DNA of 64,000 nucleotides from positions 4,441 to 68,440 of the forward strand of contig NZ_JBILJQ010000019.1 in the NCBI RefSeq assembly GCF_044377145.1, given 5' to 3'. Position numbers and translations under genes: made by a program. Source of the DNA: Aquimonas sp044377145. GTDB taxonomy: Bacteria > Pseudomonadota > Gammaproteobacteria > Xanthomonadales > Xanthomonadaceae. Below are positions 1 to 8,760 of this stretch, in pieces. Position 1 is the stretch's first letter. Each line of letters opens with the position of its first letter. A model generated the notes under the pieces. That model was not told the DNA's origin, made no database searches, and saw nothing but the letters and a program-made list of their open reading frames with translations.

Positions 1-372
1 GGGCGTGGCTGCCGTGGGCAGCGCGGGCGTGTCGCCCAGCTGGGTGCGAATCCTGGCCCTGAGCGGCTTGCTGCCCTGCCGTTGCTGCACGACTCCGATG
101 CTTCGCAGTGGCGCGGTTGGCTCGACGACGGCGGCGTTTCCTTCCGCCCAGAATCGTCCGATCGGAGATTCGAGGACTATGAGCTCGTGCTTGTCGCAGC
201 CTGCGCAGGGCTTGGCGTGGCCTTGCTGCGTTCGCCGTTTGCCGATGCGTGGCTGAGCGACGGGAGACTGGCCCGGGTCCATGCGCGCGCCATGCCGAAT
301 GAGACGGCGCACTACCTGGTCAGCTCGCGGGAAAGTCCTCCGCCGCCCGCGACTTCGTCATTGAAGGTCTGA
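1..372 (+). CDS. LysR-family transcriptional regulator, C-terminal part (5' cut by window)
   Basis: The frame is open from base 1 and encodes the end of a LysR effector-binding domain. The stretches LPLLHDSDASQWRGWL and FEDYELVLVAACAGLGVALL match the GcvA-like subgroup, where they line the last part of the co-inducer domain. The N-terminal helix-turn-helix lies outside the window. The tail is odd: this frame ends in a proline run and a TGA at 370-372. Shifting by one base near 331-347 gives ARDFVIEGLIAAAQETG and a TGA at 396-398, which looks like a normal LysR C-terminus. The last codons are therefore probably frameshifted by a one-base loss or a sequence error. Family assignment is firm; the regulated gene is unknown. 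Confidence 0.75.
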   Translation, partial: GRGCRGQRGRVAQLGANPGPERLAALPLLHDSDASQWRGWLDDGGVSFRPESSDRRFEDYELVLVAACAGLGVALLRSPFADAWLSDGRLARVHARAMPNETAHYLVSSRESPPPPATSSLKV

Positions 373-699
373 TCGCCGCGGCGCAAGAGACTGGCTGATC
401 CCGAGCGAGCGACACGGGTGTCTGCTCCGGTCAACAGAACTGTTTCCGTGAGCCGGGAGCTTGAGCGCCACAGGAACGCGCACCGGCTGCAGCTGCTCGG
501 CCAGCCAGACTTCGCCCATGCCGCCAGCACCCAGCGCCCGCGTCAGCGCATAGGCACCGATGCGCAGTCCAGGCTGTGCGCCCGTACCCGGCCCCACGGG
601 CGAGACCGTCGTCAGGGCAAGGGTGGGCGTGTCTTCGTGATCGATGGCTGGACCCGGCATTCGGCTGACCTCCGGCGCGGGAAACATGCGCTGCATCAC
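358..699 (-). pseudogene. Ser/Thr protein kinase, N-terminal fragment
   Basis: The frame starts ATGATGCAGC at 699. After about 45 linker residues it gives a kinase lobe start, LRIGAYALTRALGAGGMGEV, with the glycine-rich loop at about residues 56-63 and the VALK motif whose lysine (residue 80) binds ATP. Homology stops right after this lysine, at about base 460. The remaining 33 codons are unrelated and run into the end of the LysR gene on the other strand. The HRD catalytic loop, DFG and the rest of the kinase are missing, so it cannot be an active kinase. It is most simply the remnant of a kinase like the intact one at 5123-7462, cut by a deletion. Confidence 0.6.
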
Positions 700-791
700 G
701 CTTACGCCAAAGAGGCTGTACCGAGCACGGGAGCGTCGCCCAGGGGCGGTGCTACCGTTCGGTTCCTGTACCGCTTTCTGGCCCTTCGACC

Positions 792-1820
792 GTGCGCAGT
801 CCCATACCTCTAGTGTTGCTCAGCCTCGCCCTGAGCCTCGGTCCCTGCGCTCGGCAGGCCTCCGCCTTCGAGCTCAGCGGCGTCAACCTTGCGGGCGCCG
901 AATTCGACAGCGGCACCTTCTGGCCGACACCGGCGGAGATGAGCTACTTCCGCGGCAAGGGCATGAACCACATCCGCCTGCCCTTCAAATGGGAGCGTCT
1001 GCAGCCGAGCCTGGGCCAGGCCTTCAACGCCGGTTACCTCGCCAGTCTGCGCAGCGTGGTGGCCTCGGCCAATGCGGCGGGCCTGAAGGTGGTGCTTGAC
1101 CCGCACAACTACGCGCGTTTCAACGGCGCGGTGGTGGGCTCGCCGAATCTGTCCAACGCCCAGTTCGCCGATTTGTGGACGCGGCTGGCCGGCGAGTTCC
1201 GCGACAACCCGCAGGTGATCTTCGGCCTGATGAACGAGCCGCACTCGATGTCGACCGAGGCCTGGCTGTCAGCCGCGAACGCCGCCATCGCCGCGATCCG
1301 CGCGACCGGTGCACAGCAGCTGATCCTGGTGCCCGGCAACGCCTGGACCGGCGCCCACAGCTGGGCTCAGAACTGGTACGGCACACCGAATGCGCAGGTC
1401 ATGGGCGGCATCGTCGACAGCGGCGCGAACGTCGCCTACGAGCTGCACCAGTATTTCGACGGCGACTTTTCGGGCCAGTCGGCGCAGTGCAGCGCCGGCC
1501 ACGGCGCAGCCCAGCTCGAAACCGTCACCGCCTGGCTGCGTGCGCGCGGCATGCGCGGCTATCTGGGCGAATTCGCCGGCGGCAACAGTGCGGCCTGCCG
1601 GACTTCGGTGACCAGCGCGCTGGACTACCTGCAGGCCAATCAGGACGTCTGGCTGGGTTGGGCCTGGTGGGCCGCCGGCCCGCAGTGGGGCGAATACATC
1701 TTCACCCTGGAGCCCACCGGCAACCCGCCGCAGGACCGCCCGCAGATGGCCTGGCTGCTGCCCTATCTCACCGCGGCGCCAGCGCCGGCCGCGGTGTTCG
1801 CGAACGGATTCGAGGGCTGA
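792..1820 (+). CDS. Secreted glycoside hydrolase family 5 (endoglucanase-like)
   Basis: A 342-residue GH5 enzyme, expected to cut beta-1,4-glucan or related glycans outside the cytoplasm. A signal peptide covers residues 1-25 (hydrophobic LVLLSLALSLG, then AxA). The catalytic domain follows: GMNHIRLPFKWE, LDPHNY, the acid/base glutamate in GLMNEP (E149), ELHQYFD, and the nucleophile in GYLGEFAGG (E260). The start is GTG at 792; a later GTG at 813 is possible but would shorten the signal peptide. The last residues are AVFANGFEG, closely like the tail of the neighbouring convergent beta-helix protein. No carbohydrate-binding module is visible. The family is secure; exact substrate (cellulose, mannan, other) is not. 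Confidence 0.9.
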   Translation: MRSPIPLVLLSLALSLGPCARQASAFELSGVNLAGAEFDSGTFWPTPAEMSYFRGKGMNHIRLPFKWERLQPSLGQAFNAGYLASLRSVVASANAAGLKVVLDPHNYARFNGAVVGSPNLSNAQFADLWTRLAGEFRDNPQVIFGLMNEPHSMSTEAWLSAANAAIAAIRATGAQQLILVPGNAWTGAHSWAQNWYGTPNAQVMGGIVDSGANVAYELHQYFDGDFSGQSAQCSAGHGAAQLETVTAWLRARGMRGYLGEFAGGNSAACRTSVTSALDYLQANQDVWLGWAWWAAGPQWGEYIFTLEPTGNPPQDRPQMAWLLPYLTAAPAPAAVFANGFEG

Positions 1821-1832
1821 AGGCCACCCGTC

Positions 1833-4800
1833 TCAGGACGACTCGAAGCCATTGCTGAAGATCTCGGCGGGATCGCTGACGCAGTTGCCCAGCTCGGAGG
1901 TATCGAGGGTGACGAGGTCGGTGGCCGTGGCGCTGACAAGGCCCGGCAGGCGGATGGGCAACTGCAGCTCACCGCTGGCGCGGCCGTCGGCGCCGGTTTG
2001 CACGTTCTGCACCAGCGCGCGCAGACCCTGGCCGCTACCGCCCGGCGCGCAGGCCGCCGCATAGCCGTAGAGCTCGATGCGATAGCTGCGGTTCGGCGCG
2101 GAGTCGAGCTGATAGCTCACGCGCGTCGAGCTGGCGTCGCGGATCAGCGCGCCGAGCTGCGGGAAGTTCTGCAGGCGATTGGGGCCGGTATCGACATCGC
2201 CGGCATCATTCGCCGTGGCGCCGTCGCCGCCGAGGTCGATCGCGGGGCCTTCGTTGAACATCAGGCCATTGCCCCACAGCGCATTGCCGTCGCCGCCGCT
2301 GACCACGATGCCGGCGCCATCGTTGTCGCGGATCTGGTTGGCTTCGCCTGTGCTCTCGCCACCGATCTGGTTGAACGACGCGCCATCGCTGATGCGCACG
2401 CCCTCGACCACGCCGTTGCGCACGGTGTTGCCCAGCACCTCGTTGTCGCGGGTGAGCGTGCCGAGGTTGCGGATCCACACGCCGGGGCCGAGGCTCCAGG
2501 CGATCAGGTTGGCGCGGATCTCGTTGAACTGCGCGCCCTCCTGGATCAGCACGCCCGGCCCCTGCACGCCGGCCGGCGCGCCCCCCAGCAGCTCGCCGAT
2601 CCAGTTGTTCTCGACCCGGTTGGCATTCGTTCCCATGTTGAACAGGCCAATGCCGTAGAAACTGCCGGCGGTGATGTAGTTGCGGTCGGCGACGTCGCTA
2701 CCGCCGATCACGTTGCCGGCCGAGCCCGCATAGACGCGGATGCCGCGCGGGTTCGGAAACACGTCGCCGGCAGCGACCGCGCCAACGAAGTTCGCGGCGA
2801 GCGTGTTCGCATCGGCGTTGTTGAGGTCAACGCCAGCGACGCCGTTGGCCAGCAGCAGGTTGCCGCGCAGCAGGTTCTGGCTGCTGCCGCCGCCGATGAA
2901 GACGCCCGAGCCCTGATTGCCGAACGCCCGCACGCCGCTGCCGCCGATGTAGTTGCCGCGCACCTGCGTGCGCAGGGTGGCGGCGCCCTCGATGTACACA
3001 CCACTGCCGCCGCTGCCGCCGATCCAATTGGCCGCCGTGGCGCCGATCACGGTGTCGGTGGGGCCGCTGAGCAGGGCGATGCCCGAAGCCGCATTGCCCA
3101 GCACGCCATCGCGATCGGCGTTCAGACCGATGCCGTTGCCCTGGATCTGTGCGCCCGCCACCGCGCCCTCCAGCTTGATGCCGTCGTTGCCGTTGGCGGA
3201 GATCAGATTGCGCTCGATCACGATGCCGTCGGCGTCCTGCACGTAGAGGCCGTTGCGGCTGTTGCCGAGTGCTCCCAATCCGACGATCTCGGTGCCGAGG
3301 TAGTTGTTGCGGATGCGCACGCCGTCGCTGGCCTCACCCAGCACCTCGATGCCGTCGCGCGCATTGCCGCTGATCCAGTTGCGGCGGGTGCTGTCGGCGG
3401 GGCTGCCGTCGCCCTCGCCGATCACGCTGTCGCGCGCACCGCCGCGGATCAGCACGCCGCTGCCGGCGTTCGGTCGGCTCAGGCTGCCGCCGTCGACCGC
3501 GAAGCCGATGCGGTTGTGTTCCAGCTGCGTCGCCGCGGTGAGTGCGCCTTCGATCAGTACGCCAGGACCCTCGTTGCTGCCGATCGTATTGCCCAGCACC
3601 GCACCGCCGACGCTGGTGCTTTCGCTGCCGTCCAGCACGGCGAGGCCGCCGCGGCGGTTGCCGGCGGCGGTCGTGCCGAGCAGGCCGATGCTGTTCTGCT
3701 GCACGCGGTTGAAGCGGCTGATCGGCCCCTCGATGCGGACACCCCAGCCGGCATCCGCGGCGAGCGCGGTCGGATAGCCCGAGCGCACGAGCGTGTTGCC
3801 GCGGATCAGCACGTTGCCGACACCGTTCTGCAGGCGGATGCCATCGCCGCCGTTGCCGAGTGTCGTGCTGCCGGAGGCGCCGATGGCGTTGTCGAGGATC
3901 TGGTGATCGAAGCTGTCCGGCCCGATCAGCTGGATGCCGTGTCCGCGGTTGCCGAGGATGCGGTTGGCCAGGGCGCCGCTGCCGCCGATCAGCGCCGCGT
4001 CGGCACCGCCCAGGATCAGCACGCCGTGGCCGTTGCCGTTGGCACCACTGGTGACGCCGATCAGGTTGCCGGCGATGCGGTTGTCGTCGGCGTTCTCGCC
4101 TTCGATGAACACCCCGGCCAGGCCAGCCGAGCTCTGGATCTCGTTGCCGAGGCCCGCATCGCCGATGGAGTTGCCGCGCGAATGGAACACCGCGATGCCC
4201 GAAGAGCCGCTGCCGCTGATGAAGTTGGCGAAGAACTTGTTGTTGTGGCTGAAGCCGCTTTCGGTGGCGACCGCTTCCAGCAGCACGCCATCGCCGCCGT
4301 TGCCGACGATGAAATTGCCGCGCCCGGGGTCGGCGCTGCCGACGGTGACGTCGCGCGGTGAGAACGGTGCAGGCCCGCCCTGTTTGGGCAGCAGACGGAT
4401 GCCGGCGCCGGCGTTGTTGCGGACGAAGCTCGCCTCGATGCGGCTGCCGTTGCCGGTAACGGCGATGCCGGCAGTGGGGCTGGCATAGACCTCGACCTGT
4501 TCGATGAGCGCATTGGTGCCGGCGATCTGCAGCAGGGCCTGGAAGCTGCCGGGCAGCTGGCTGCCGTCGATCTGCAGGCGCTGGCCGTCGGGGCGCTGGC
4601 CGAGCAGGCGGTCATCGCTGCGCAGAAAGATCGGCGCCGTGGGCTGTGCGGGGCCGATGTTGGCGTCGATGCGCAGGGTGTCGGCGTGGTCCAGCCCGAC
4701 ACCGTAGGACGGCAGGCTGGCCAATACCCAAAGGCAGGTGGCGCTGCTGGTCACGCAGCTCGGCGGCTGGACGCAGTGCTCGCTGTTGGCCGGGTTCGCC

Positions 4801-5036
4801 AGCTGCCAATTGCCGCCGCTGCTGCGGTTCTTCTCACCGGCCCGCCAGCAGCGCTTCTCGAACTCATTCAGCGGCCACTGCGCCAGCAGCAGGGCCTCGC
4901 GCAGACTGAGGTTGTCGTCCTGCGCGAGATCCCAGCCCGCCGAGTTCACCCGCAGCTCGCCGGCCTGCGCCGCCGACACCGCCCATAAGCAGGCGGCAAG
5001 TGCCATGCCACTTTGCCACCCCGTCCACGCCGCCAT
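1833..5036 (-). CDS. Large secreted right-handed parallel beta-helix repeat protein
   Basis: A 1067-residue protein with a signal peptide (cleavage after AAQA, about residue 25). A SLREAL segment near residue 45 resembles the CSLREA start of many exported beta-helix proteins. From about residue 150 to 950 there are dozens of NosD/PbH1-type coils with phrases such as NRIxGN, GVLI, GNxIG and DGIRL. The C-terminus holds a short beta-domain and ends EIFSNGFESS. It is probably cell-surface or secreted, a carbohydrate binder/lyase or structural fibre; no catalytic residues of a known polysaccharide lyase stand out. It lies 86 bases downstream of the kinase gene on the same strand, so may belong to the sigma-kinase operon. 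It converges with the GH5 gene, stops 12 bases apart. Confidence 0.85.
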   Translation of the reverse strand: MAAWTGWQSGMALAACLWAVSAAQAGELRVNSAGWDLAQDDNLSLREALLLAQWPLNEFEKRCWRAGEKNRSSGGNWQLANPANSEHCVQPPSCVTSSATCLWVLASLPSYGVGLDHADTLRIDANIGPAQPTAPIFLRSDDRLLGQRPDGQRLQIDGSQLPGSFQALLQIAGTNALIEQVEVYASPTAGIAVTGNGSRIEASFVRNNAGAGIRLLPKQGGPAPFSPRDVTVGSADPGRGNFIVGNGGDGVLLEAVATESGFSHNNKFFANFISGSGSSGIAVFHSRGNSIGDAGLGNEIQSSAGLAGVFIEGENADDNRIAGNLIGVTSGANGNGHGVLILGGADAALIGGSGALANRILGNRGHGIQLIGPDSFDHQILDNAIGASGSTTLGNGGDGIRLQNGVGNVLIRGNTLVRSGYPTALAADAGWGVRIEGPISRFNRVQQNSIGLLGTTAAGNRRGGLAVLDGSESTSVGGAVLGNTIGSNEGPGVLIEGALTAATQLEHNRIGFAVDGGSLSRPNAGSGVLIRGGARDSVIGEGDGSPADSTRRNWISGNARDGIEVLGEASDGVRIRNNYLGTEIVGLGALGNSRNGLYVQDADGIVIERNLISANGNDGIKLEGAVAGAQIQGNGIGLNADRDGVLGNAASGIALLSGPTDTVIGATAANWIGGSGGSGVYIEGAATLRTQVRGNYIGGSGVRAFGNQGSGVFIGGGSSQNLLRGNLLLANGVAGVDLNNADANTLAANFVGAVAAGDVFPNPRGIRVYAGSAGNVIGGSDVADRNYITAGSFYGIGLFNMGTNANRVENNWIGELLGGAPAGVQGPGVLIQEGAQFNEIRANLIAWSLGPGVWIRNLGTLTRDNEVLGNTVRNGVVEGVRISDGASFNQIGGESTGEANQIRDNDGAGIVVSGGDGNALWGNGLMFNEGPAIDLGGDGATANDAGDVDTGPNRLQNFPQLGALIRDASSTRVSYQLDSAPNRSYRIELYGYAAACAPGGSGQGLRALVQNVQTGADGRASGELQLPIRLPGLVSATATDLVTLDTSELGNCVSDPAEIFSNGFESS

Positions 5037-5122
5037 CGTCCGCTCCGCATCGCCGAGGCATCAGCGCCCCTGACTGCACCCACGGAATGCGCCGACGAAT
5101 CCCGCCAGGTGTTTCGAGTGCG

Positions 5123-7462
5123 TCATCGGTTTTCGAGCGCTTCGCGCAGGGCGTCCAGCTCGCGCCTCAGGTTCGCATTGGCGTGGCCGCTGCGCGCGGC
5201 GCGGGCTTCGGCTTCGGTCAATGCAGCGCGGGCTTCGTCGTGGCGGCCGAGCTGAACCAGCAGGCGTGCAGGTTTGATCGCGCGGCTGCCGTCGTCGGGC
5301 GGCAGCGCAGTGGTGCGTTCGCGCTCGACTCGGCCCATGCGCGCGTAGGCGGCCAAAGCGTCATCGCTGCGGCCCAGCGCGGCATAGGCATCGCCAAGTG
5401 CGCCCAGGGTGTTGGGGCTGCCGAGGTCGTCTTCGGGCGCAGCGGCGGCGTAGAACGCGACAGCCGGTTCCAGCGCTTCGACAGCTTCGGCAGCGCGCTG
5501 CGCGGCGAGCAGGCCGGCGCCCTTCCAGGTCAACAGCAGGGCCACGCGTGGATGCGCCTCACCCCACAGCGTGCGCGCGGTGATGAGCAGATCGTCGAGG
5601 ACTGCGATCTGTTCGGCGTAGCGGCCGTGGTTGTAGAGCGCGCTGGCGTAGCCGTTGCCAGCTTGCACGCTGCGCGGATGCGCCTCGCCCAGGGCCGCCT
5701 TGAGCGTGCGCCAGGCGCGCGCGCTGGCGACCAGCCCGCCGTCGATGTCGCCTTGAGCATTGAGACTCATCGCCAGCAGTACGCGGCCCATGCCCGATTC
5801 GACGCTGTGCTCGCCCAGTCGTGCATCGGATTCGGCCAGGTGCGCGTGCAGCGCCCCTGCTGCATCGGCATAGCGACCGATACCGAACAGCAGGCTGGCG
5901 CGAAACCGCTGCAGACGCAGCCGTCGCGCTGCTTCGCCCGGCAGCGTGGACAGCCGCGCGATCGCGCCATCGAACAGCGGCAGGGCGCGGGCCGAATCGC
6001 TGTAGTCCAAGCTGTAGGCGAGCTCACCTTCGGCGTCGGACAGTGCCGCCGGGTCGTCGTTGGCCGCGCGCAGCAGCGGCACTGCGGCTTCGAGCAGGTT
6101 ACGGGCCTGGCCGAATTCGCTGCGCTCGATGCGGATCGCGCCGAGCCGGGCCAGCAGGGCGCCGCGCAGGGCGGGCGACATCGAGTCGTCGTCGCGCAGG
6201 CGCTCGGCGCCGATGTTCAGCGCATCCTCGACCGTCGGAATCCGGCCGCGATGTTCGCCCGGCTCCGCCTTGCCCAGCAGCTCGCCGAGAAAGTCGAGCG
6301 CGGAGGCGCTGCGCTCGGATTCCCGGCGTGCGAGCGCCGCCTCGCGTTCCGCGCGTGCCGCTGCATCGAGCGCGGCGCCGCGCTGCTGCAGCAGGCCAGC
6401 ACCGAGTGCGATCAAGGCCGCGCAGGCCACAGTTCCGAGGCCGCTGGCCAACGGGTGCCGGCGCACCAGCTTGCGCAGGCGGTAGCCCACGCCGCCGCCC
6501 CACGCGGCCAGCGGTCGATGCTCGAGCCAGGCGCTGAGGTCATCGGCGAACGCATCCACGCTGGGGTAGCGGTGCTCTGGACGCGGCGCGCAGGCACGCG
6601 CCGCAATCGCGCGGAGTTCGGCATCCGCCATCATCGGCAGCCGGGCATCGATGCGCGGGTCTTGCGCTGACGCGAAGCCGTCGGAGGCGTTCTCAACCCG
6701 TCGTGTCCGGTCCGCTCGCGAGTCAGGCACGGCAGGCGATTCCGTGCGCGCGAGGGACACAAGGATCAGGCCGAGCTGGTAGAGGTCGCTGGCGGTCGAG
6801 AGGTGTTCGCCGCGGCGTTGCTCGGGGCTGGCCCACGCCGGCGTGAAGCCCGATGGCGGCGACTGCGGCGTGTTCTGCAGCAGGCGGGCGATGCCGAAGT
6901 CGAGCAGCTTCAGCTGCCCCGCGCGATCGATCATCACATTGGATGGCTTCAGGTCTCCGTGCACCACCAGCTGGCGGTGGGCGAAGGCCAGCGCGGCGCA
7001 CAGCGGCAGCAGCAGACGCACGCGCGCGCGCAGATCGAGGCCGAGCTCAAGCACATGCGCATCGAGGCGAAGGCCGTCGACAAACTCCATCGCAAACCAG
7101 GCGAGCCCCTGCTCACTGCAGCCGCCGTCGATCAGCCGGGCGATGTGCGGATGATCCAGCCCGGCCAGCAGGCTGCGCTCCCGCGACAGCAGGGCGCCGG
7201 CATCGGTCAGCGCGAGTGCACTGATCCATTTGAGCGCGACCCGCTGTTCGAACGCACCGTCCGCGCGCCGCGCCAGCCAGACCACGCCCATGCCGCCACG
7301 ACCGAGTTCGCGTTCGAGGGCGAAGGGACCGAGTCGGTCGCCGGGCTGCGGGTCCAGGGCTGGACCGAGGCTCGCCAGCAGGCGATGGCCCAATGCGCCG
7401 GAGAGCGCGCCGCCCGGCACCAGAAAGCTGTCATTGGTGATGGGTTCGTCGGCGCCCGTCAT
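5123..7462 (-). CDS. Transmembrane Ser/Thr protein kinase with TPR-like tail
   Basis: A 779-residue PknB-type kinase. The kinase domain covers about residues 45-320: glycine loop ELGRGGMGVVW (51-61), ATP lysine in VALKW (K78), catalytic loop VVHGDLKPSN (D170), DFG at 188-190 and an ASPEQ activation segment. The usual HRD motif is HGD here. A membrane helix near residues 355-375 (LASGLGTVACAALIALGAGL) follows, then a charged coiled stretch and about 380 residues of helical TPR-like repeats that probably lie in the periplasm. Its ATG is 2 bases after the stop of the sigma-factor gene, so the two are translationally coupled. Known sigma/kinase pairs of this type suggest the kinase controls the sigma factor by phosphorylation; that is inference here. 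Confidence 0.9.
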   Translation of the reverse strand: MTGADEPITNDSFLVPGGALSGALGHRLLASLGPALDPQPGDRLGPFALERELGRGGMGVVWLARRADGAFEQRVALKWISALALTDAGALLSRERSLLAGLDHPHIARLIDGGCSEQGLAWFAMEFVDGLRLDAHVLELGLDLRARVRLLLPLCAALAFAHRQLVVHGDLKPSNVMIDRAGQLKLLDFGIARLLQNTPQSPPSGFTPAWASPEQRRGEHLSTASDLYQLGLILVSLARTESPAVPDSRADRTRRVENASDGFASAQDPRIDARLPMMADAELRAIAARACAPRPEHRYPSVDAFADDLSAWLEHRPLAAWGGGVGYRLRKLVRRHPLASGLGTVACAALIALGAGLLQQRGAALDAAARAEREAALARRESERSASALDFLGELLGKAEPGEHRGRIPTVEDALNIGAERLRDDDSMSPALRGALLARLGAIRIERSEFGQARNLLEAAVPLLRAANDDPAALSDAEGELAYSLDYSDSARALPLFDGAIARLSTLPGEAARRLRLQRFRASLLFGIGRYADAAGALHAHLAESDARLGEHSVESGMGRVLLAMSLNAQGDIDGGLVASARAWRTLKAALGEAHPRSVQAGNGYASALYNHGRYAEQIAVLDDLLITARTLWGEAHPRVALLLTWKGAGLLAAQRAAEAVEALEPAVAFYAAAAPEDDLGSPNTLGALGDAYAALGRSDDALAAYARMGRVERERTTALPPDDGSRAIKPARLLVQLGRHDEARAALTEAEARAARSGHANANLRRELDALREALENR

Positions 7463-7464
7463 GT

Positions 7465-8022
7465 TCAGGCCAGTTGCTCGCGCAGCCAGGCGCGCGCCTG
7501 CTGCCAGTCGCGCTGCACGCTGCGCTCGCCGATGCCCAGGGCTTCAGCTGTCTCGGGTTCGGTCAGGCCCGCGAAGTAGCGGCACTCCACCACCTGCGCC
7601 TGCCGCGGCTCGCGCTCCGCCAAGCGGCGCAAGGCCTCATCAATGGCCAGCAGGTGTTCGGCCTCGCGCGCTTCGGCGATGTCGATGCCGTCCAGCGGCT
7701 GGCCGCGCTCGCCGCTGCCGCGCTTCTCGCTGAGCCGTTCGCGCGCGAAGTCGACCACCACCTGGCGCATCACCCGCGCCGCGAGTGCGAAAAAATGACC
7801 GCGGTCGCGCACTTCGCCCGCGTGCCCATGCAGGCGCAGAAAGGCCTCGTGCACCAGCCCGGTGGTGTCGAGCGTGCGCTGCGGCTCGCCCGCCAACTGC
7901 CGATGCGCCAGCCGCCGCAGCTCCGCATACACACCGGCAAACGCCTGCCTCAATGCCTCGCCGTCACCGGCGCGGGCGCGGGCCAGCCACTGCGTGAGCG
8001 CGGAATCAGGGGGCACGGACAT
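7465..8022 (-). CDS. ECF-type RNA polymerase sigma factor (kinase-linked group)
   Basis: A 185-residue sigma-70 family protein. Region 2 holds YAELRRLAHRQL and the TGLVHEAFLRL and FALAARVMRQVVVDFAR stretches; region 4 holds the helix-turn-helix TEPETAEALGIGERSVQRDW. This pattern belongs to the ECF-like group that sits next to Ser/Thr kinase genes. The frame stays open further upstream to 8355, but that part is arginine-rich and without family similarity, so the ATG at 8022 (MSVPPDSALTQW) is chosen. No zinc-binding or transmembrane anti-sigma gene is adjacent. The kinase directly downstream, coupled by a 2-base gap, is the likely partner, and the beta-helix protein is a candidate target gene. 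Confidence 0.9.
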   Translation of the reverse strand: MSVPPDSALTQWLARARAGDGEALRQAFAGVYAELRRLAHRQLAGEPQRTLDTTGLVHEAFLRLHGHAGEVRDRGHFFALAARVMRQVVVDFARERLSEKRGSGERGQPLDGIDIAEAREAEHLLAIDEALRRLAEREPRQAQVVECRYFAGLTEPETAEALGIGERSVQRDWQQARAWLREQLA

Positions 8023-8418
8023 GCGCTGATTCTGCCTCGGCGCGTGCGTGCCTGCAGGGCGAGTTCGACCGCGCCTGACGAGCGAAGTCGGCACCGCAGT
8101 GCAAACCGATGCGCCCAAGCCGCGGGATGCGAAGGCGAGTGAGGCGCCTACGGAAGAGCGTTGGGCCGGAACACAAGGCGTTGATGTGGTGATTGCGGCG
8201 GAGTTCCCTCTGGCGACGCAGCGCCTTGAGGGAGATCGATGCTGCCGTGGCGGCGTGTCGCTGGGCTTGCTGCCCTTGCTGGAGCACGTATGCGATCCGT
8301 ACGCGCAGGCGATCATCACACTGGGGCGCGAGGCAACTCTGGCCGCGTCAGGCATCAGTCTTCCCGAACGCAGCGTCGACGGTGGCTGTTCGGGCTCCCG
8401 TCGGCTGAGTTCCGGTGC
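8023..8418. other. Intergenic region upstream of the sigma factor
   Basis: About 396 bases between two minus-strand genes. Open frames exist on both strands but show no family similarity and are arginine-rich or mixed, so I call no gene. It should contain the promoter of the sigma-kinase operon; I could not pick a convincing -35/-10 pair. Confidence 0.4.
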
Positions 8419-8757
8419 TCAGTCGCGCAGCTGCGCCAGTACGCTGCAGGCCTCGCCGTACCACTTGGCCGCCCGGTCCACATGGTTGCCGTGGCTGCGC
8501 AGGTGCCAGCGGTTGCGGTACTTCGTCGATTTCGATGCGTCGTACACGTCGCCGCTGTTGTAGGCGGCAGCGACCAGGATCGGGTTCAGGCCGGTCTTCG
8601 CGAGGCGGCTCGCGATCTCTGCGCAGCCGATAGGGATGTTGATCGCTGGCGTGCAGCCGTCGATGGCTTCGGCGACACGGCGGGCCGCGGACCTTGCTGC
8701 GGTTGCCCAGCGTTGCTGGTGCGTCCAGAGCGTCACGTGTCCCACTCGCTTGTGCAT
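8419..8757 (-). CDS. Small protein resembling the C-terminal end of a muramidase/endolysin
   Basis: A 112-residue protein. The C-terminal two thirds, with LVAAAYNSGDVY, YRNRWHLRSHGNHVDRAAKW and a final WYGEAC, resembles the last part of phage-type N-acetylmuramidase and lysozyme-like proteins, where an AAYN motif and a late NRW-H-D-W pattern are common. No N-terminal catalytic glutamate region or signal peptide is visible, so it is either a shortened relic or a small unrelated protein. It starts 3 bases after the stop of the DUF2306 gene on the same strand, suggesting co-transcription. I cannot assign activity. Confidence 0.45.
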   Translation of the reverse strand: MHKRVGHVTLWTHQQRWATAARSAARRVAEAIDGCTPAINIPIGCAEIASRLAKTGLNPILVAAAYNSGDVYDASKSTKYRNRWHLRSHGNHVDRAAKWYGEACSVLAQLRD

Positions 8758-8760
8758 CCG

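Noticed and set aside
1998..4361. 787-codon plus-strand open frame opposite the beta-helix gene
   Set aside because: It is alanine/aspartate/valine-rich, shows no signal or domain, and exists only because of the high-GC antisense codons of the beta-helix gene.
5000..6670. 556-codon plus-strand open frame opposite the kinase gene
   Set aside because: No family similarity; glutamine/arginine-rich antisense of the TPR-like tail.
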